DNA of 64,000 bases from assembly GCF_003391135.1 (NCBI RefSeq), contig NZ_CP031455.1, positions 248,001-312,000 of the forward strand, in the 5' to 3' direction. The translations under genes were made by a program, and so were the position numbers. The stretch is from Streptoverticillium olivoreticuli subsp. olivoreticuli. GTDB taxonomy: Bacteria > Actinomycetota > Actinomycetes > Streptomycetales > Streptomycetaceae. Positions 42,378 to 51,641 of this stretch are shown in pieces. Numbering within the stretch: position 1 is the stretch's first letter; the number at the start of each line of letters is the position of its first letter. A model generated the notes under the pieces. That model was not told where the DNA came from, searched no databases, and saw only the letters and a list, made by a program, of their open reading frames with translations.

Positions 42378-42407
42378 TTCTGGCTATGCCCATGGGCATA
42401 GCCAGAA
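42378..42407. repeat. Perfect 30-bp palindrome without loop
   Basis: Fifteen bases each side of the centre between 42392 and 42393 are fully complementary, and symmetry ends at once outside. With no loop it is a poor RNA hairpin but a good protein-binding site. It stands 371 bp before the xylose-type operon and 239 bp after the VOC gene. Confidence 0.85.
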
Positions 42408-42778
42408 TTGCTGCCGTCGCCCTCCACTCCCGTGATCCGCACCCGGCCGGATGTCTTGTGACATATCCGATACCACGTCCCGCGCGATGACCCGGTGAGG
42501 TTATTCGCAGCGGGCGCCGCATGGATCGGGATCATTCGAAACCAGGCATCCAGCAGCTTCCTGGCCTGCCTTTCGCGGGCGTCGCCGACGATTTCACGGG
42601 AACCCGAGGGGAAGCCTTCGAGAATCCGGTACAGGCGATCTTGAATTCACACAGATAACGAGCAGCACCGTTGCCATGTCGTTAAGCGTTCACTTCTTGA
42701 CGCTTTCTTGGAACGCAAGGTTGACTTCCTGCCACCTTGGCCGCAACGACGCGGCCCCTTAAGGGAGGTACCGAGCGA

Positions 42779-43888
42779 ATGAACAAGCGTCTGCGTCGTG
42801 TGACCGTGGCCATGGCAGCCGTATCAATGGCAGCTGGTCTTGCCGCCTGCGGCAGTGCCGCGGAGTCGAGTGGCGGCGGCAAGGAGAAGGGCAAGGACGG
42901 CAAGAAGCTCACCATCGGGCTGCTGCTGCCGGAGAATCAGACCGCCCGTTACGAGCGGTTCGACAAGCCGCTGATCGAGAAGAAGATCAAGGAGCTCGCG
43001 GGCACGGACGTCACCGTCCTCTACGACAACGCGAAGCAGGACGCGTCGGTTCAACAGCAGCAGGTCGACACGATGATCACGAAGAAGGTCGACGCGCTGA
43101 TCATCGACGCGGTGGACGCGAAGTCGATAGCGAGCTCGGTGAAGAAGGCCGACGACAAGGGCATTCCCGTAGTGGCGTACGACCGGCTGGCAGAAGGTCC
43201 GGTGAAGGCGTACACCTCCGTGGACAACGAGCGTGTCGGGAAGATCCAGGGCGAATCGCTGCTGAAGGAGCTGGGCGACAACGCCTCCAAGGGCGACATC
43301 GTCATGATGAACGGTTCCGTCACCGACCCCAACGCCAAGATGTACAAGGACGGTGCCCACTCCGTGCTCGACGGGAAGGTCACGATCGGCAAGGAGTACG
43401 ACACCAAGGAGTGGAAGCCGGAGAACGCCAACGAGAACATGAAGGGCGCCATCTCCTCGCTCGGCAAGGACAGGATCGTCGGTGTCTACTCCGCCAACGA
43501 CGGCATGGCGGGCGGCATCATCACCGCCCTCAAGAGCGCGGGCTTCGACAAGCTGCCGCCGGTGACCGGCCAGGACGCCGAGCTCTCCGCGGTCCAGCGC
43601 ATCCTGGCGGACGAGCAGTTCATGAGCGTCTACAAGCCGTACAAGCCCGAGGCCGACGCCGCCGCCGAGATGGCCGTCGCCCTCGCCCAGGGCAAGGACG
43701 TCGACTCGATCACCCAGACCACCGTCGACAGCGACTCCCAGAAGAAGATCCCCTCCGTGATCGTCGCCCCCTTCGCCCTGACCAAGGAAGGCATCGGCGA
43801 GTTCGTCGGCAAGGAGGGCTTCTTCAACCTGGACGAGATCTGCACCGCGAAGTACAAGGCGCAGTGCGACAAGGCCGGACTGAAGTAG
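42779..43888 (+). CDS. Xylose-type sugar ABC transporter, substrate-binding lipoprotein
   Basis: 369 residues, ATG 42779 with GGGAGGT upstream. The lipoprotein signal ends LAAC (Cys24). Periplasmic-binding-protein-like type I fold: LTIGLLLPENQTARYERFDKP, VDALIIDAVDA, IPVVAYDRLAEGP, VSNND-equivalent VGVYSANDGMAGG, and PPVTGQDAELSAVQRILADEQFMSVYKP, the XylF pattern. It captures a pentose (xylose likely) outside the cell. First gene of a three-gene import operon. Confidence 0.9.
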   Translation: MNKRLRRVTVAMAAVSMAAGLAACGSAAESSGGGKEKGKDGKKLTIGLLLPENQTARYERFDKPLIEKKIKELAGTDVTVLYDNAKQDASVQQQQVDTMITKKVDALIIDAVDAKSIASSVKKADDKGIPVVAYDRLAEGPVKAYTSVDNERVGKIQGESLLKELGDNASKGDIVMMNGSVTDPNAKMYKDGAHSVLDGKVTIGKEYDTKEWKPENANENMKGAISSLGKDRIVGVYSANDGMAGGIITALKSAGFDKLPPVTGQDAELSAVQRILADEQFMSVYKPYKPEADAAAEMAVALAQGKDVDSITQTTVDSDSQKKIPSVIVAPFALTKEGIGEFVGKEGFFNLDEICTAKYKAQCDKAGLK

Positions 43889-44015
43889 TCCATGGCGCCT
43901 TCCCCATGGCGCCACTTGCTCTCCCCCCGTTCACATCCTCCGCCCGGCGACAATCCGCTTCCTCCACTCCGGGCGGAGCATCCCCGCCGGTCAGGCGGTG
44001 AAGGAGATGATGCAC

Positions 44016-44795
44016 ATGTCCGCTACGCCCGTGCTGGCGCTGCGTGGAATCTCCAAGCGGTTCGGTGCCGTGCAAGTGCTCACCGACGTAGAGCTGGAGA
44101 TTCGTCCCGGTGAGGTGGTCGCCCTGGTCGGTGACAACGGTGCCGGTAAGTCGACTCTGGTCAAGACCATTGCCGGGGTCGGTCCCGCCGACGACGGTGT
44201 GATCGAGTGGGAAGGGCGGCCGGTCACCGTCGACCGGCCGCACACCGCCCAGGAGCTGGGTATCGCGACGGTCTACCAGGATCTCGCGCTGTGCGACAAC
44301 CTCGATGTCGTCGGCAACCTCTTCCTCGGCCGGGAGATTGTCCGCGCCGGGGTGCTCGACGAGGTCGAGATGGAGCGCCGCGCCCGCGAGCTGCTCGCCA
44401 CCCTGTCCATCCGGATCCCCAGTGTCCGTATCCCTGTCGCCTCGCTCTCCGGCGGGCAGCGGCAGACCGTCGCCATCGCCCGCTCGCTGCTGGGCGAGCC
44501 CAAGGTCGTCATCCTCGACGAGCCCACCGCGGCGCTGGGCGTCGAGCAGACCGCGCAGGTCCTCGACCTCGTCGAACGGCTGCGGGAGCGCGGCCTCGGC
44601 GTCATCCTCATCAGCCACAACATGGCCGACGTGCGAGCCGTAGCCGACCGCGTCGCGGTGCTCCGCCTCGGCCGCAACAACGGCACCTTCGAGGTGCGCA
44701 CCACCTCCCAGGAAGAGATCATCTCCGCCATCACCGGTGCCACCGACAACGCTGTCACCCGCCGCAAGGCCCGGACCGCACTGGAGGAGAAGTGA
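44016..44795 (+). CDS. Xylose-type sugar ABC transporter, ATP-binding protein
   Basis: 259 residues from ATG 44016, which has AAGGAG 8-9 nt upstream; GTG at 43998 would overlap the ribosome site. Walker A GDNGAGKS (39-46), signature LSGGQRQTVAIARS and Walker B VVILDEPTAALG are complete. It has a single nucleotide-binding domain, unlike the double-domain XylG/RbsA of enterics, so it must work as a homodimer. It overlaps the permease start by 4 bp. Confidence 0.93.
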   Translation: MSATPVLALRGISKRFGAVQVLTDVELEIRPGEVVALVGDNGAGKSTLVKTIAGVGPADDGVIEWEGRPVTVDRPHTAQELGIATVYQDLALCDNLDVVGNLFLGREIVRAGVLDEVEMERRARELLATLSIRIPSVRIPVASLSGGQRQTVAIARSLLGEPKVVILDEPTAALGVEQTAQVLDLVERLRERGLGVILISHNMADVRAVADRVAVLRLGRNNGTFEVRTTSQEEIISAITGATDNAVTRRKARTALEEK

Positions 44796-46093
44796 GCACC
44801 GACCTGCCCACGACCACGGACACCGGCGACAACAGCCAGGCTCTCGCCGATGACACCAGCGGCGCAGCGGCCGCGTTCACTGTCGACCCGCGCCTGCTCC
44901 TCCAGGAGGAAGGCTTGGCGGGCTACTGGAACACGTTCCGCCGCAAGCTGCGCAGCGGCGAGCTGGGTTCGCTGCCCATGGTGGTCGGGCTGATCATCAT
45001 CGCCCTGATCTTCCAACTGCGAGATGCCGCCTTCCTCGGCCCGGAGAACCTCTCCAACCTCTTCGTCACCGCGGCCGGTACGGGTCTGATCGCGGTCGGC
45101 ATCGTCTTCGTCCTGATCCTCGGCGAGATCGACCTGTCCGTGGGCTCCGTGAGCGGCCTGGCGGCCGCCGTGTTCGCCGTGGTCAACGTCAACCACGGCG
45201 TGCCCGAATGGCTCGCGCTCGTCATCGCGCTCGGCTCCGGCGCGGTGATCGGCGCGCTGCACGGCTTCTTCTTCGCCCGCGTCGGCGTGCCCGCGTTCGT
45301 GGTGACCCTGGCCGGCCTGCTCGGCTGGAACGGCCTGATGCTCCAGGTGCTCGGCTCCAACGGCACCATCAACCTCGACGACACCGGGCTCATCGCTTCC
45401 CTCACCAACCACTACTTCACCGACATCTCCGCCGGCTACGCACTCGCGACCCTGGGCGTGGCCGCGTTCTTCCTGTTCTCCTTCCGCGACGCGCGCAGAC
45501 GCAAGGCCGTCGGCGTCCCCAGCCGCCCACTCAGCGAGATCGTCCTGCGCTCGGTCGCACTGGCGGTGCCCGCCTACGTGGTGGCCTGGCTGTTCAACCA
45601 GTACAAGGGCCTCCCCCTGGCCGCGGTGATCTTCCTCGGGGTCGTGGTCGCCCTCGACCTCGTGCTGCGCCGCACCTCGTACGGCCGTAAAGTCTTCGCA
45701 CTCGGCGGCAACGTCGAAGCGGCCCGCCGGGCGGGCATCAACGTCTCGCTGATCCGCATCTCCGTGTTCGCGCTCTCCGGGACAATGGCGGCGCTCGGCG
45801 GGATGTTCCTGGCCTCGCAGATCAACGCCGCGAACCAGTCCTCCGGGGCGGGCAGCCTGCTGATGAACGCCATCGCGGCGGCCGTCATCGGCGGCACGAG
45901 CCTCTTCGGCGGCCGGGGCAAGACATGGTCCGCCCTGCTGGGCGTCCTCGTCATCCAGTCCATCGCCTCCGGCATGGCCCTGCTGGGCATCGCCTCCGCC
46001 ATCCAATACATGATCACCGGCGCGGTGCTGCTCGCAGCCGTCGTCATCGACTCGGTCTCGCGCCGCGTTCAAAGAACAACAGGCCGTGCGTAG
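44792..46093 (+). CDS. Xylose-type sugar ABC transporter, permease
   Basis: 433 residues, GTG start overlapping the ATPase stop. A cytoplasmic N-terminus of about 65 residues is followed by about ten membrane segments. The BPD_transp_2 signature GEIDLSVGSVSGLAA and the C-terminal NAIAAAVIGGTSLFGGRGK loop are present, typical of XylH/RbsC permeases. No regulator or kinase gene follows within the operon; a ROK or LacI regulator may be encoded elsewhere. Confidence 0.93.
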   Translation: MSTDLPTTTDTGDNSQALADDTSGAAAAFTVDPRLLLQEEGLAGYWNTFRRKLRSGELGSLPMVVGLIIIALIFQLRDAAFLGPENLSNLFVTAAGTGLIAVGIVFVLILGEIDLSVGSVSGLAAAVFAVVNVNHGVPEWLALVIALGSGAVIGALHGFFFARVGVPAFVVTLAGLLGWNGLMLQVLGSNGTINLDDTGLIASLTNHYFTDISAGYALATLGVAAFFLFSFRDARRRKAVGVPSRPLSEIVLRSVALAVPAYVVAWLFNQYKGLPLAAVIFLGVVVALDLVLRRTSYGRKVFALGGNVEAARRAGINVSLIRISVFALSGTMAALGGMFLASQINAANQSSGAGSLLMNAIAAAVIGGTSLFGGRGKTWSALLGVLVIQSIASGMALLGIASAIQYMITGAVLLAAVVIDSVSRRVQRTTGRA

Positions 46094-46270
46094 ACGGCGA
46101 TGCGAGCAGTCGGCGGACAGCCGAAGGGCATGTCGCCCACCGCCTACGTCCAACCTCCCGCCCGGGCGCCCGGGCACGGCTGTGCAGAGCCCTACGAGAC
46201 ACCCCGCCCTGGTCCGCCGCTGCCCCGGCTCGGCCGCAGCAGACCGCAAACGACTGGAAGGACTCCCGCA

Positions 46271-46588
46271 ATGCACTGGAATCTGCGGCTGGTTGCTGCC
46301 AAGAAGGGCATCTGGAAAGCGACCGATCTCCAGCGGAGCCTCGCCGAGTACGGCTTGGTGATCTCGTCCGCGAAGATGTCCGGGCTGTGGTCCGGTCAGC
46401 CCCTCTCGCTCAAGCTCAAGGACCTGGATGTCATCTGCGTGGTCCTCGACTGCGAGATCGGCGATCTGCTGATCCCGGAGCCGGAGATGGTCAGCTGGTC
46501 CGTGCCGGATGAGCGCAGTCGATGGCCGAATGCCTGTCCCCCGGTGATACCTCGCCCCCGCGGCCACGATTCATTGCCGCCGGAGTGA
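46271..46588 (+). CDS. Small XRE-type HTH protein of the recombinase-associated family
   Basis: 105 residues from ATG 46271; upstream in-frame starts give a Pro-rich extension without coding character. The core MHWNLRLVAAKKGIWKATDL, then LVISSAKMSGLWSGQP, then LKDLDVICVVLDCEIGDLLIPEPE is a Cro/C1-type helix-turn-helix family usually encoded beside tyrosine recombinases in actinobacterial accessory elements. No recombinase is found here within several kb. The C-terminal 30 residues are Pro/Arg-rich. It may be the remnant of an excised or decayed element. Confidence 0.8.
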   Translation: MHWNLRLVAAKKGIWKATDLQRSLAEYGLVISSAKMSGLWSGQPLSLKLKDLDVICVVLDCEIGDLLIPEPEMVSWSVPDERSRWPNACPPVIPRPRGHDSLPPE

Positions 46589-47107
46589 ACCGAGCGCAAC
46601 TCCGCGCATTGCAGAGGCAATCGAAAGATTTCGCGATGGGAGTGACAGAGTGTCCTGGCGATTCCGGCAGCGGTCGCGTGTGAGGGAAACTCCCGAATCG
46701 CCACTCCGCAGGATGCGGAGTTGGTGGTACAGGCGAGGATGGAGAGCCCCGCGCTTCGTATCGTCGCCCGCGCTTGCGAGGGTCCGGCGGCGCCCTGCCC
46801 CGGTACCCGGGCGGGCCCGCCCCACGTGCACAGCTGCCGCGCGACGCCGATGCGCGAGGTGTTCCGTGGAAGCGGGCGACGCTTGCCGAGAACGCGGGCG
46901 ATCCCTGTCCCGAGCTGATCCCATACCGCACATCATTTCGTCCCGGCGTCCGACCACCGGTTACCTGGCGATCCCGAACGACCACAGGGTGACGAGGTAT
47001 CACATTTCGACGGCTCCCGGTCCCTTCTCTCAATGCTGCAATAAAACCCAGCGCCAACTCAGGTGTTCGGCGCCCCGTTTGGCAGGCATTGATGAGGAGA
47101 GAGAACC
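46589..47107. other. Intergenic region
   Basis: About 520 bp. A small perfect hairpin lies at 46703-46721 (8-bp arms, 3-nt loop). Sequence is irregular in composition and no frame has good codon bias or a ribosome site. It could contain decayed parts of the mobile element to which the small XRE gene belonged. Confidence 0.5.
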
Positions 47108-48694
47108 GTGCAGAATACCCGGCCGATCGGCACCATCCCAGCTGACAGTGTCGTGAACGACAGCGGAGTCGGCTGCGAATTCGCGGGAATCTACAGCCAG
47201 GGCTCCCTTGTGGTGCGGTGCTCTCCTGGCAGTGCGGGTGCCGCCGTCGACATCGACGTCACGACCCGGGCGGAGCGAGGCGGTTTCGTAGCGGAATACA
47301 CCGTCCTGGCAGACGGCGAGGAGTACGCGATCCAGCCGCCTTCGGGCAAGGTGCCGGAGGGCCGGGCGCTCATCGAGGTGCGGAAGAGCGGTGCCAGCGG
47401 GCCCGGGAACCTCCAACTCGGCGCCGGTCAGGCTGATGTCGGCAGGCCCGCTTGGGAGCACGTGGACGCCTCCCCCGTGCAGATCGTCCCGCCGGAGCAT
47501 CTGCCGGCCGTTCTCCCTCCCGGCGGCGGGCCGACGGACCCCATCGCGCAGGCAGGTCTCGCACGGGCCGCCGATGCCATCGCGCAGCTGGTGGCGGACG
47601 AGGGCCTCGAAAAGATCGATTTCAAGGGCTTCGGGCGGGCGCTGAAGCTCGGTACCCAGTTCACCGGGACCATCGCCAACGTCCACGCCTTCTCCAAGGC
47701 CGTTACCGCGGACGACTGGCAGACCGTCATCCTGGGCGGTGGCACCACCGCTCTCAGCACGGGATCGACGGCGTCCGGTCTGATGTCCACCGGTTCGGAG
47801 GTCCTGGAGAAGGCTCTGCGGGCGGGACAGCGTGCCGACTCGGAGAAGCTGGTCAAGTTCCTCGGGAAGCTGGGCAAGAAGGTCGCGGGGCCACTGGGCC
47901 TCGCGGCGGACGTGGGCGGTCTCGTCAACACGTCGATCAACTACCACAAGGGCAAGCCGGGAACTCACGCGATCAACGTCGGCGTGGACAGTTCTGCCGT
48001 CGCAGGGAGTGCCGTAGCGCTGGTTCCCGGGTTCGGTCCAGTCGGTCTCCTCATTGCCGTTCCCGCGATCCTGTACACGGCAGCGGATGTCTTCATGCTC
48101 AATCCCGCGCTGCCGGATGAGCAGATCCAGTCCTTCAAGTCCTCGGTGCGGCAGGCCGTGGCCGAGGTGGACGACTTCATGGACAACGCCTACCGGGACG
48201 CCGTCGAGGGGGTGAACGCCAAGTACGAGCTGTACTTGGAGGGGCTTCAGCGGCAGTGCCGAGGAAGTCTTGACTCGGCCGAGTACCGAGAGGCGCTGGA
48301 GGGATACCAGGCGGAGCAGGCGCGAGAGCTGGCCCAGCTTGCCGCGCGGCGGCCGGAGCTGGCGAAGGCGGCCCGCAAGGGCGCCGTGCAGAAGGCCCGG
48401 GTCCTGGTCCACGAGCAGCTCGACGAGAACCGGGATTCCTTCCTCCTCGGCAAGATCGCTCCCACTCGCGGTCTTGACATGTGGGACTTCATCAAGGGGA
48501 AGGGCTGGACCCTGGATCCCCTTGTCGAGATCGACGCCTACTGGCGTGATTTCATCAGGGGCTCTGTCCGCAATGTGATCCGCGAGCTGAGCTCCTTCAG
48601 CACGGAGGAGATCGAGGCATGGGCCGGTCGTGAATTCGGCCAGTGGCCCACACAGCCCAAGAAGAACTACGCTTCCTGGCTGCCGTTCGGCTGA
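47108..48694 (+). CDS. Unrecognised 528-residue protein with hydrophobic hairpin
   Basis: 528 residues, GTG 47108 with GAGGAGAG upstream. I do not recognise the family. No signal peptide. Residues 1-120 look beta-rich; 120-145 are a Pro/Gly linker (VPPEHLPAVLPPGGGPTD). Residues 150-290 are Gly/Ala/Ser/Thr-rich with amphipathic helices (GGGTTALSTGSTASGLMSTG). Residues 297-330 form a hydrophobic hairpin (AVALVPGFGPVGLLIAV then AILYTAADVFML). Residues 340-450 are charged and probably coiled coil. The C-terminal 80 residues are Trp-rich. The order beta head, glycine-rich segment, hydrophobic hairpin, helical tail recalls pore-forming or secreted effector proteins, but no toxin motif was found. 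Confidence 0.75.
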   Translation: MQNTRPIGTIPADSVVNDSGVGCEFAGIYSQGSLVVRCSPGSAGAAVDIDVTTRAERGGFVAEYTVLADGEEYAIQPPSGKVPEGRALIEVRKSGASGPGNLQLGAGQADVGRPAWEHVDASPVQIVPPEHLPAVLPPGGGPTDPIAQAGLARAADAIAQLVADEGLEKIDFKGFGRALKLGTQFTGTIANVHAFSKAVTADDWQTVILGGGTTALSTGSTASGLMSTGSEVLEKALRAGQRADSEKLVKFLGKLGKKVAGPLGLAADVGGLVNTSINYHKGKPGTHAINVGVDSSAVAGSAVALVPGFGPVGLLIAVPAILYTAADVFMLNPALPDEQIQSFKSSVRQAVAEVDDFMDNAYRDAVEGVNAKYELYLEGLQRQCRGSLDSAEYREALEGYQAEQARELAQLAARRPELAKAARKGAVQKARVLVHEQLDENRDSFLLGKIAPTRGLDMWDFIKGKGWTLDPLVEIDAYWRDFIRGSVRNVIRELSSFSTEEIEAWAGREFGQWPTQPKKNYASWLPFG

Positions 48695-49140
48695 GGGACA
48701 TCCTGCGCGGGGCGCCATGACGAACGCGCCGAGGCCTGGTCGGTGGGGCGATGCACCGACCGCCCCACCGGCCAGGCCATCGATATGCCCCGCCGCGTGT
48801 CCGTCGTACGGCGACGTATTTCCTCGACGCGCCGAGCAGTCACGCAGTGTGAGCAACCGGCACTGGCACGTCGACGGCCACGGCTCATGTCCACATGCCT
48901 CGCCCCGGGCCCAGGGCCCGCAAGCGTGCGCGGTGCCGATGACAAAGCCATACTGTTTCTGTCGGCCACGCGTCTTTCGCGCTGCTCCGCACTGGCTGTG
49001 CCCTCACGGAACCGATGCCAGAGGCTCGCCCGTGGTTGCGGCGGCAACCGCGGGCCGTGCCCTCCCCGGCCGCGGACGCAGACCCGCGGAAGGCGAGGGA
49101 GTGAAAGCGGCACCTCACGGCGTGGACGGGAGGAGCAGCA
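48695..49140. other. Intergenic region with terminator
   Basis: About 445 bp holding the terminator at 48733-48778 and the promoter of the SpoIIE-type gene. No gene seen. Confidence 0.6.
48733..48778. terminator. Terminator after the 528-residue protein gene
   Basis: 18-bp arms at 48733-48750 and 48761-48778 with one mismatched pair and a 10-nt loop, 39 bp after the stop codon. Confidence 0.75.
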
Positions 49141-51591
49141 GTGACGACCCCCGGCAGAGCCGATGACCGTGGCGTGGAAGGGCCGGACGACGCCGTCGAC
49201 GTGGGTGTCGTCGTCATGGTGGATGTTCACGGTGTCGTGGCGGGCTGGAGCACCGACTCCGAGCGCTTGCTCGGCTTCTCCGCGGACGAGGCCGTGGGGC
49301 GGAACGCGGAAAGCTTGCTCAAGGCACCGGAACTGGCGCCGAAGGCTCTGGCCATGGCCGTGGAACACCAGGGGACGGCCCCGCCGCGGTGCCTGCTGTC
49401 CCTCCGGCACCGCGACGGGCATGAGCTCCGGGTGCTCGCGGGGGTAGCACGGCTGCTGGCTCCTCCGGAGCGGGCGTACTGGCTCGTCACGGGCACCCCG
49501 GTGAAGCCGTGGTCCCGGCAGGAGCCGAGCACAGCCTTCCATGAGGACTTCTTCGCCCAGTCGCCCGTGGCCATGGCCGTGCTGGACGACGACCTCCGGT
49601 ACGTGTGGGTCAACGGCGCTCTGGAACGCGGCGGCGGCGTCCCCCGTGAGCAGGCCATCGGTCGCCGCTGGGGCGAACTCCAGCCCGAGCTGGCCCTCCG
49701 GACGGCCCGGTACCGGATGCGACGGGTGCTGGACACGGGAAAACCTGAAATCGATCACGTCTACCACGGACGTGTCCGGAGGGATCCGTTTCGCGAACGC
49801 GCTTTCTCCATGTCCGCTTTCCGACTTCAGGACACGACGAGCGGCAAGGTCGGCGTGGGCTTCATGGCACTGGACGTCACCGACCGCTGGCAGGCGAGGC
49901 GGCGTCTGACGCTGCTGAACGAGGTGGGTGCCCGCCTGGGGCGCACCTTGGACCCCTGGCGTACCGCGCAGGAAGTCTGCGATGCGATCGTGCCCGGTCT
50001 GGCCGACTGCTGCACGGTCGATCTGTGGGACTGGGCGGTCCATGGCCGCGATCCGGTGAGGGACCCCATCGGGGGCGCCGCCACGCTCATCCGCGCGGGT
50101 CAGCAGTGTGTGCGGCTGCCGTGTCCGTACTCGGTGGTACCAACGGGCGACACGGTCAGATACGCGTCCCCGTCCCCCGTCGTGGAGAGCCAGACCACCG
50201 GCCACGCGGTGCTCACCTCAGGATCCGAGATCGGCCTCGCCCGGGGCGGCGGCCCCGAGGCGGGCTCCGGCAGCCGTACGGGTTCCGCGATGGTGGTCCC
50301 GCTGCGGGTTTCCGGCACGGCCCTGGGGGTGGCGATCCTGATGCGTCACGAGCGGCAGGATCCGTTCGAACACGACGATCTCCTCCTGGCGGAGGAGATC
50401 ATGGCTCGCGGCGCACTCTGCCTGGAGAACGCGCGCCGGTACGTCCACGAGCATTCCATCGCCGTGACCTTGCAGCGCAGCCTTCTGCCCTACCGTCTCG
50501 CCGAGGAGACGACCCTGGACATCGCCTCCCGTTATCTTCCGGCGGACGCCGGCGACGGCGTCGGAGGCGACTGGTTCGACGTGATCCCGCTGTCCGGAGC
50601 CCGTACCGCGCTGGTCGTCGGTGACGTCACCGGACACGGTATCCAGGCCGCCGCCACCATGGGCCGGCTGCGCACCGCGGTCCACACCCTCGCCGCCATG
50701 GACCTGCCTCCCGACGAGCTTCTCGCTCGCCTTGACGATCTCGTCCTCCGTCTGGCCGAGCACACCCCTCCCGGCACGGAGAGTCTGGGCGCCACGTGCT
50801 TGTGCCTCGTCTACGACCCCACGAGCCGCCGGTGCACCATGGCTTCGGCCGGCCACCCCTCGCCGGTGCTCATCGGCCCCGGCGGGGCCGTGACCGTGCC
50901 CGAGCTGCCCCCCGGTCCTCCGCTCGGTGTGGGTGGCCTGCCTTTCGAGAACACCGAAATCGAGCTGGCGGACGGCACCTTGATCGCCCTTTACACCGAT
51001 GGGCTTCTCCACGCGGACGCGGACACCGACGAGCCGACTGTCGACCGGCTCATCCAGGACCTCACCCCTGCCGATCGCCCCCTCGACCTCATCTGCGAAG
51101 GCGTCATCAACTCCCTTCCCCTCCTGCCCCCCAGCGATGACGTGGCTCTCCTCATCGCCCGGACCCAGGCCCTGGGCACCGACCGGATCGTCCAGTGGGA
51201 ACTGCCCCGTGATCCGGCCGTCGTCTCCCACGCCCGCGCTCTGGCGACCGAGCAGCTTCACGCGTGGGGCCTCGACGACCTGCAGATGACCACTGAACTC
51301 ATCGTCAGTGAACTGGTCACCAACGCCATCCGCTACGGCGCCGGGAGCATACGCCTGCGGCTCATCTGCCATCAGACATTGATCTGCGAGACCTCCGACG
51401 AAAGCAGCACAGCACCGCATCTGCGCCATGCCAGGACCACCGACGAGGGCGGACGCGGACTCTTTCTCATCGCCCAGCTCTCCCGCCGGTGGGGGACCCG
51501 GCCGGCCGCGACAGGGAAGACCATCTGGACCGAGCAGGAACTCCCCCCGGCTCCGGAGCCGGCGAAAGGCTGGGAGATACCCGATGTCTGA
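49141..51591 (+). CDS. PAS-PAS-GAF-SpoIIE phosphatase-HATPase protein
   Basis: 816 residues, GTG 49141 with GGAGG upstream. Order: PAS (about 15-120), second PAS (about 135-245), GAF (about 255-430), PP2C-type SpoIIE phosphatase (about 440-665), RsbW-like HATPase (about 680-810). Metal-binding phosphatase motifs are GGDWFDVIPL, VGDVTGHG and SDDVALLIA; ATPase motifs are ELVTNAIRYG and GGRGLFLIAQL. Such fusions, very common in Streptomyces, both dephosphorylate anti-sigma-antagonists and bind sigma or antagonist proteins, controlling partner-switch sigma factors in stress and development. No membrane segment, so it is cytoplasmic. Confidence 0.92.
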   Translation: MTTPGRADDRGVEGPDDAVDVGVVVMVDVHGVVAGWSTDSERLLGFSADEAVGRNAESLLKAPELAPKALAMAVEHQGTAPPRCLLSLRHRDGHELRVLAGVARLLAPPERAYWLVTGTPVKPWSRQEPSTAFHEDFFAQSPVAMAVLDDDLRYVWVNGALERGGGVPREQAIGRRWGELQPELALRTARYRMRRVLDTGKPEIDHVYHGRVRRDPFRERAFSMSAFRLQDTTSGKVGVGFMALDVTDRWQARRRLTLLNEVGARLGRTLDPWRTAQEVCDAIVPGLADCCTVDLWDWAVHGRDPVRDPIGGAATLIRAGQQCVRLPCPYSVVPTGDTVRYASPSPVVESQTTGHAVLTSGSEIGLARGGGPEAGSGSRTGSAMVVPLRVSGTALGVAILMRHERQDPFEHDDLLLAEEIMARGALCLENARRYVHEHSIAVTLQRSLLPYRLAEETTLDIASRYLPADAGDGVGGDWFDVIPLSGARTALVVGDVTGHGIQAAATMGRLRTAVHTLAAMDLPPDELLARLDDLVLRLAEHTPPGTESLGATCLCLVYDPTSRRCTMASAGHPSPVLIGPGGAVTVPELPPGPPLGVGGLPFENTEIELADGTLIALYTDGLLHADADTDEPTVDRLIQDLTPADRPLDLICEGVINSLPLLPPSDDVALLIARTQALGTDRIVQWELPRDPAVVSHARALATEQLHAWGLDDLQMTTELIVSELVTNAIRYGAGSIRLRLICHQTLICETSDESSTAPHLRHARTTDEGGRGLFLIAQLSRRWGTRPAATGKTIWTEQELPPAPEPAKGWEIPDV

Positions 51592-51641
51592 ACCCTGCTG
51601 CCGAAGAGGAGCCCAGCACCCTCGGCGAAACGGGCAGGTTG

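Larger units (their letters stand above)
42139..42778. other. Intergenic region with stacked dyads
   Basis: About 640 bp with no gene. It contains a hairpin (42329-42369), a 30-bp palindrome (42378-42407) and, at 42680-42730, an AT-richer stretch with TTGAC hexamers that probably holds the sugar operon promoter. Confidence 0.6.

Noticed and set aside
42680..42735. Operator for a ROK or LacI regulator before the sugar operon
   Set aside because: A 6-bp GCGTTC/GAACGC dyad with a 19-bp spacer is too short to separate from chance.
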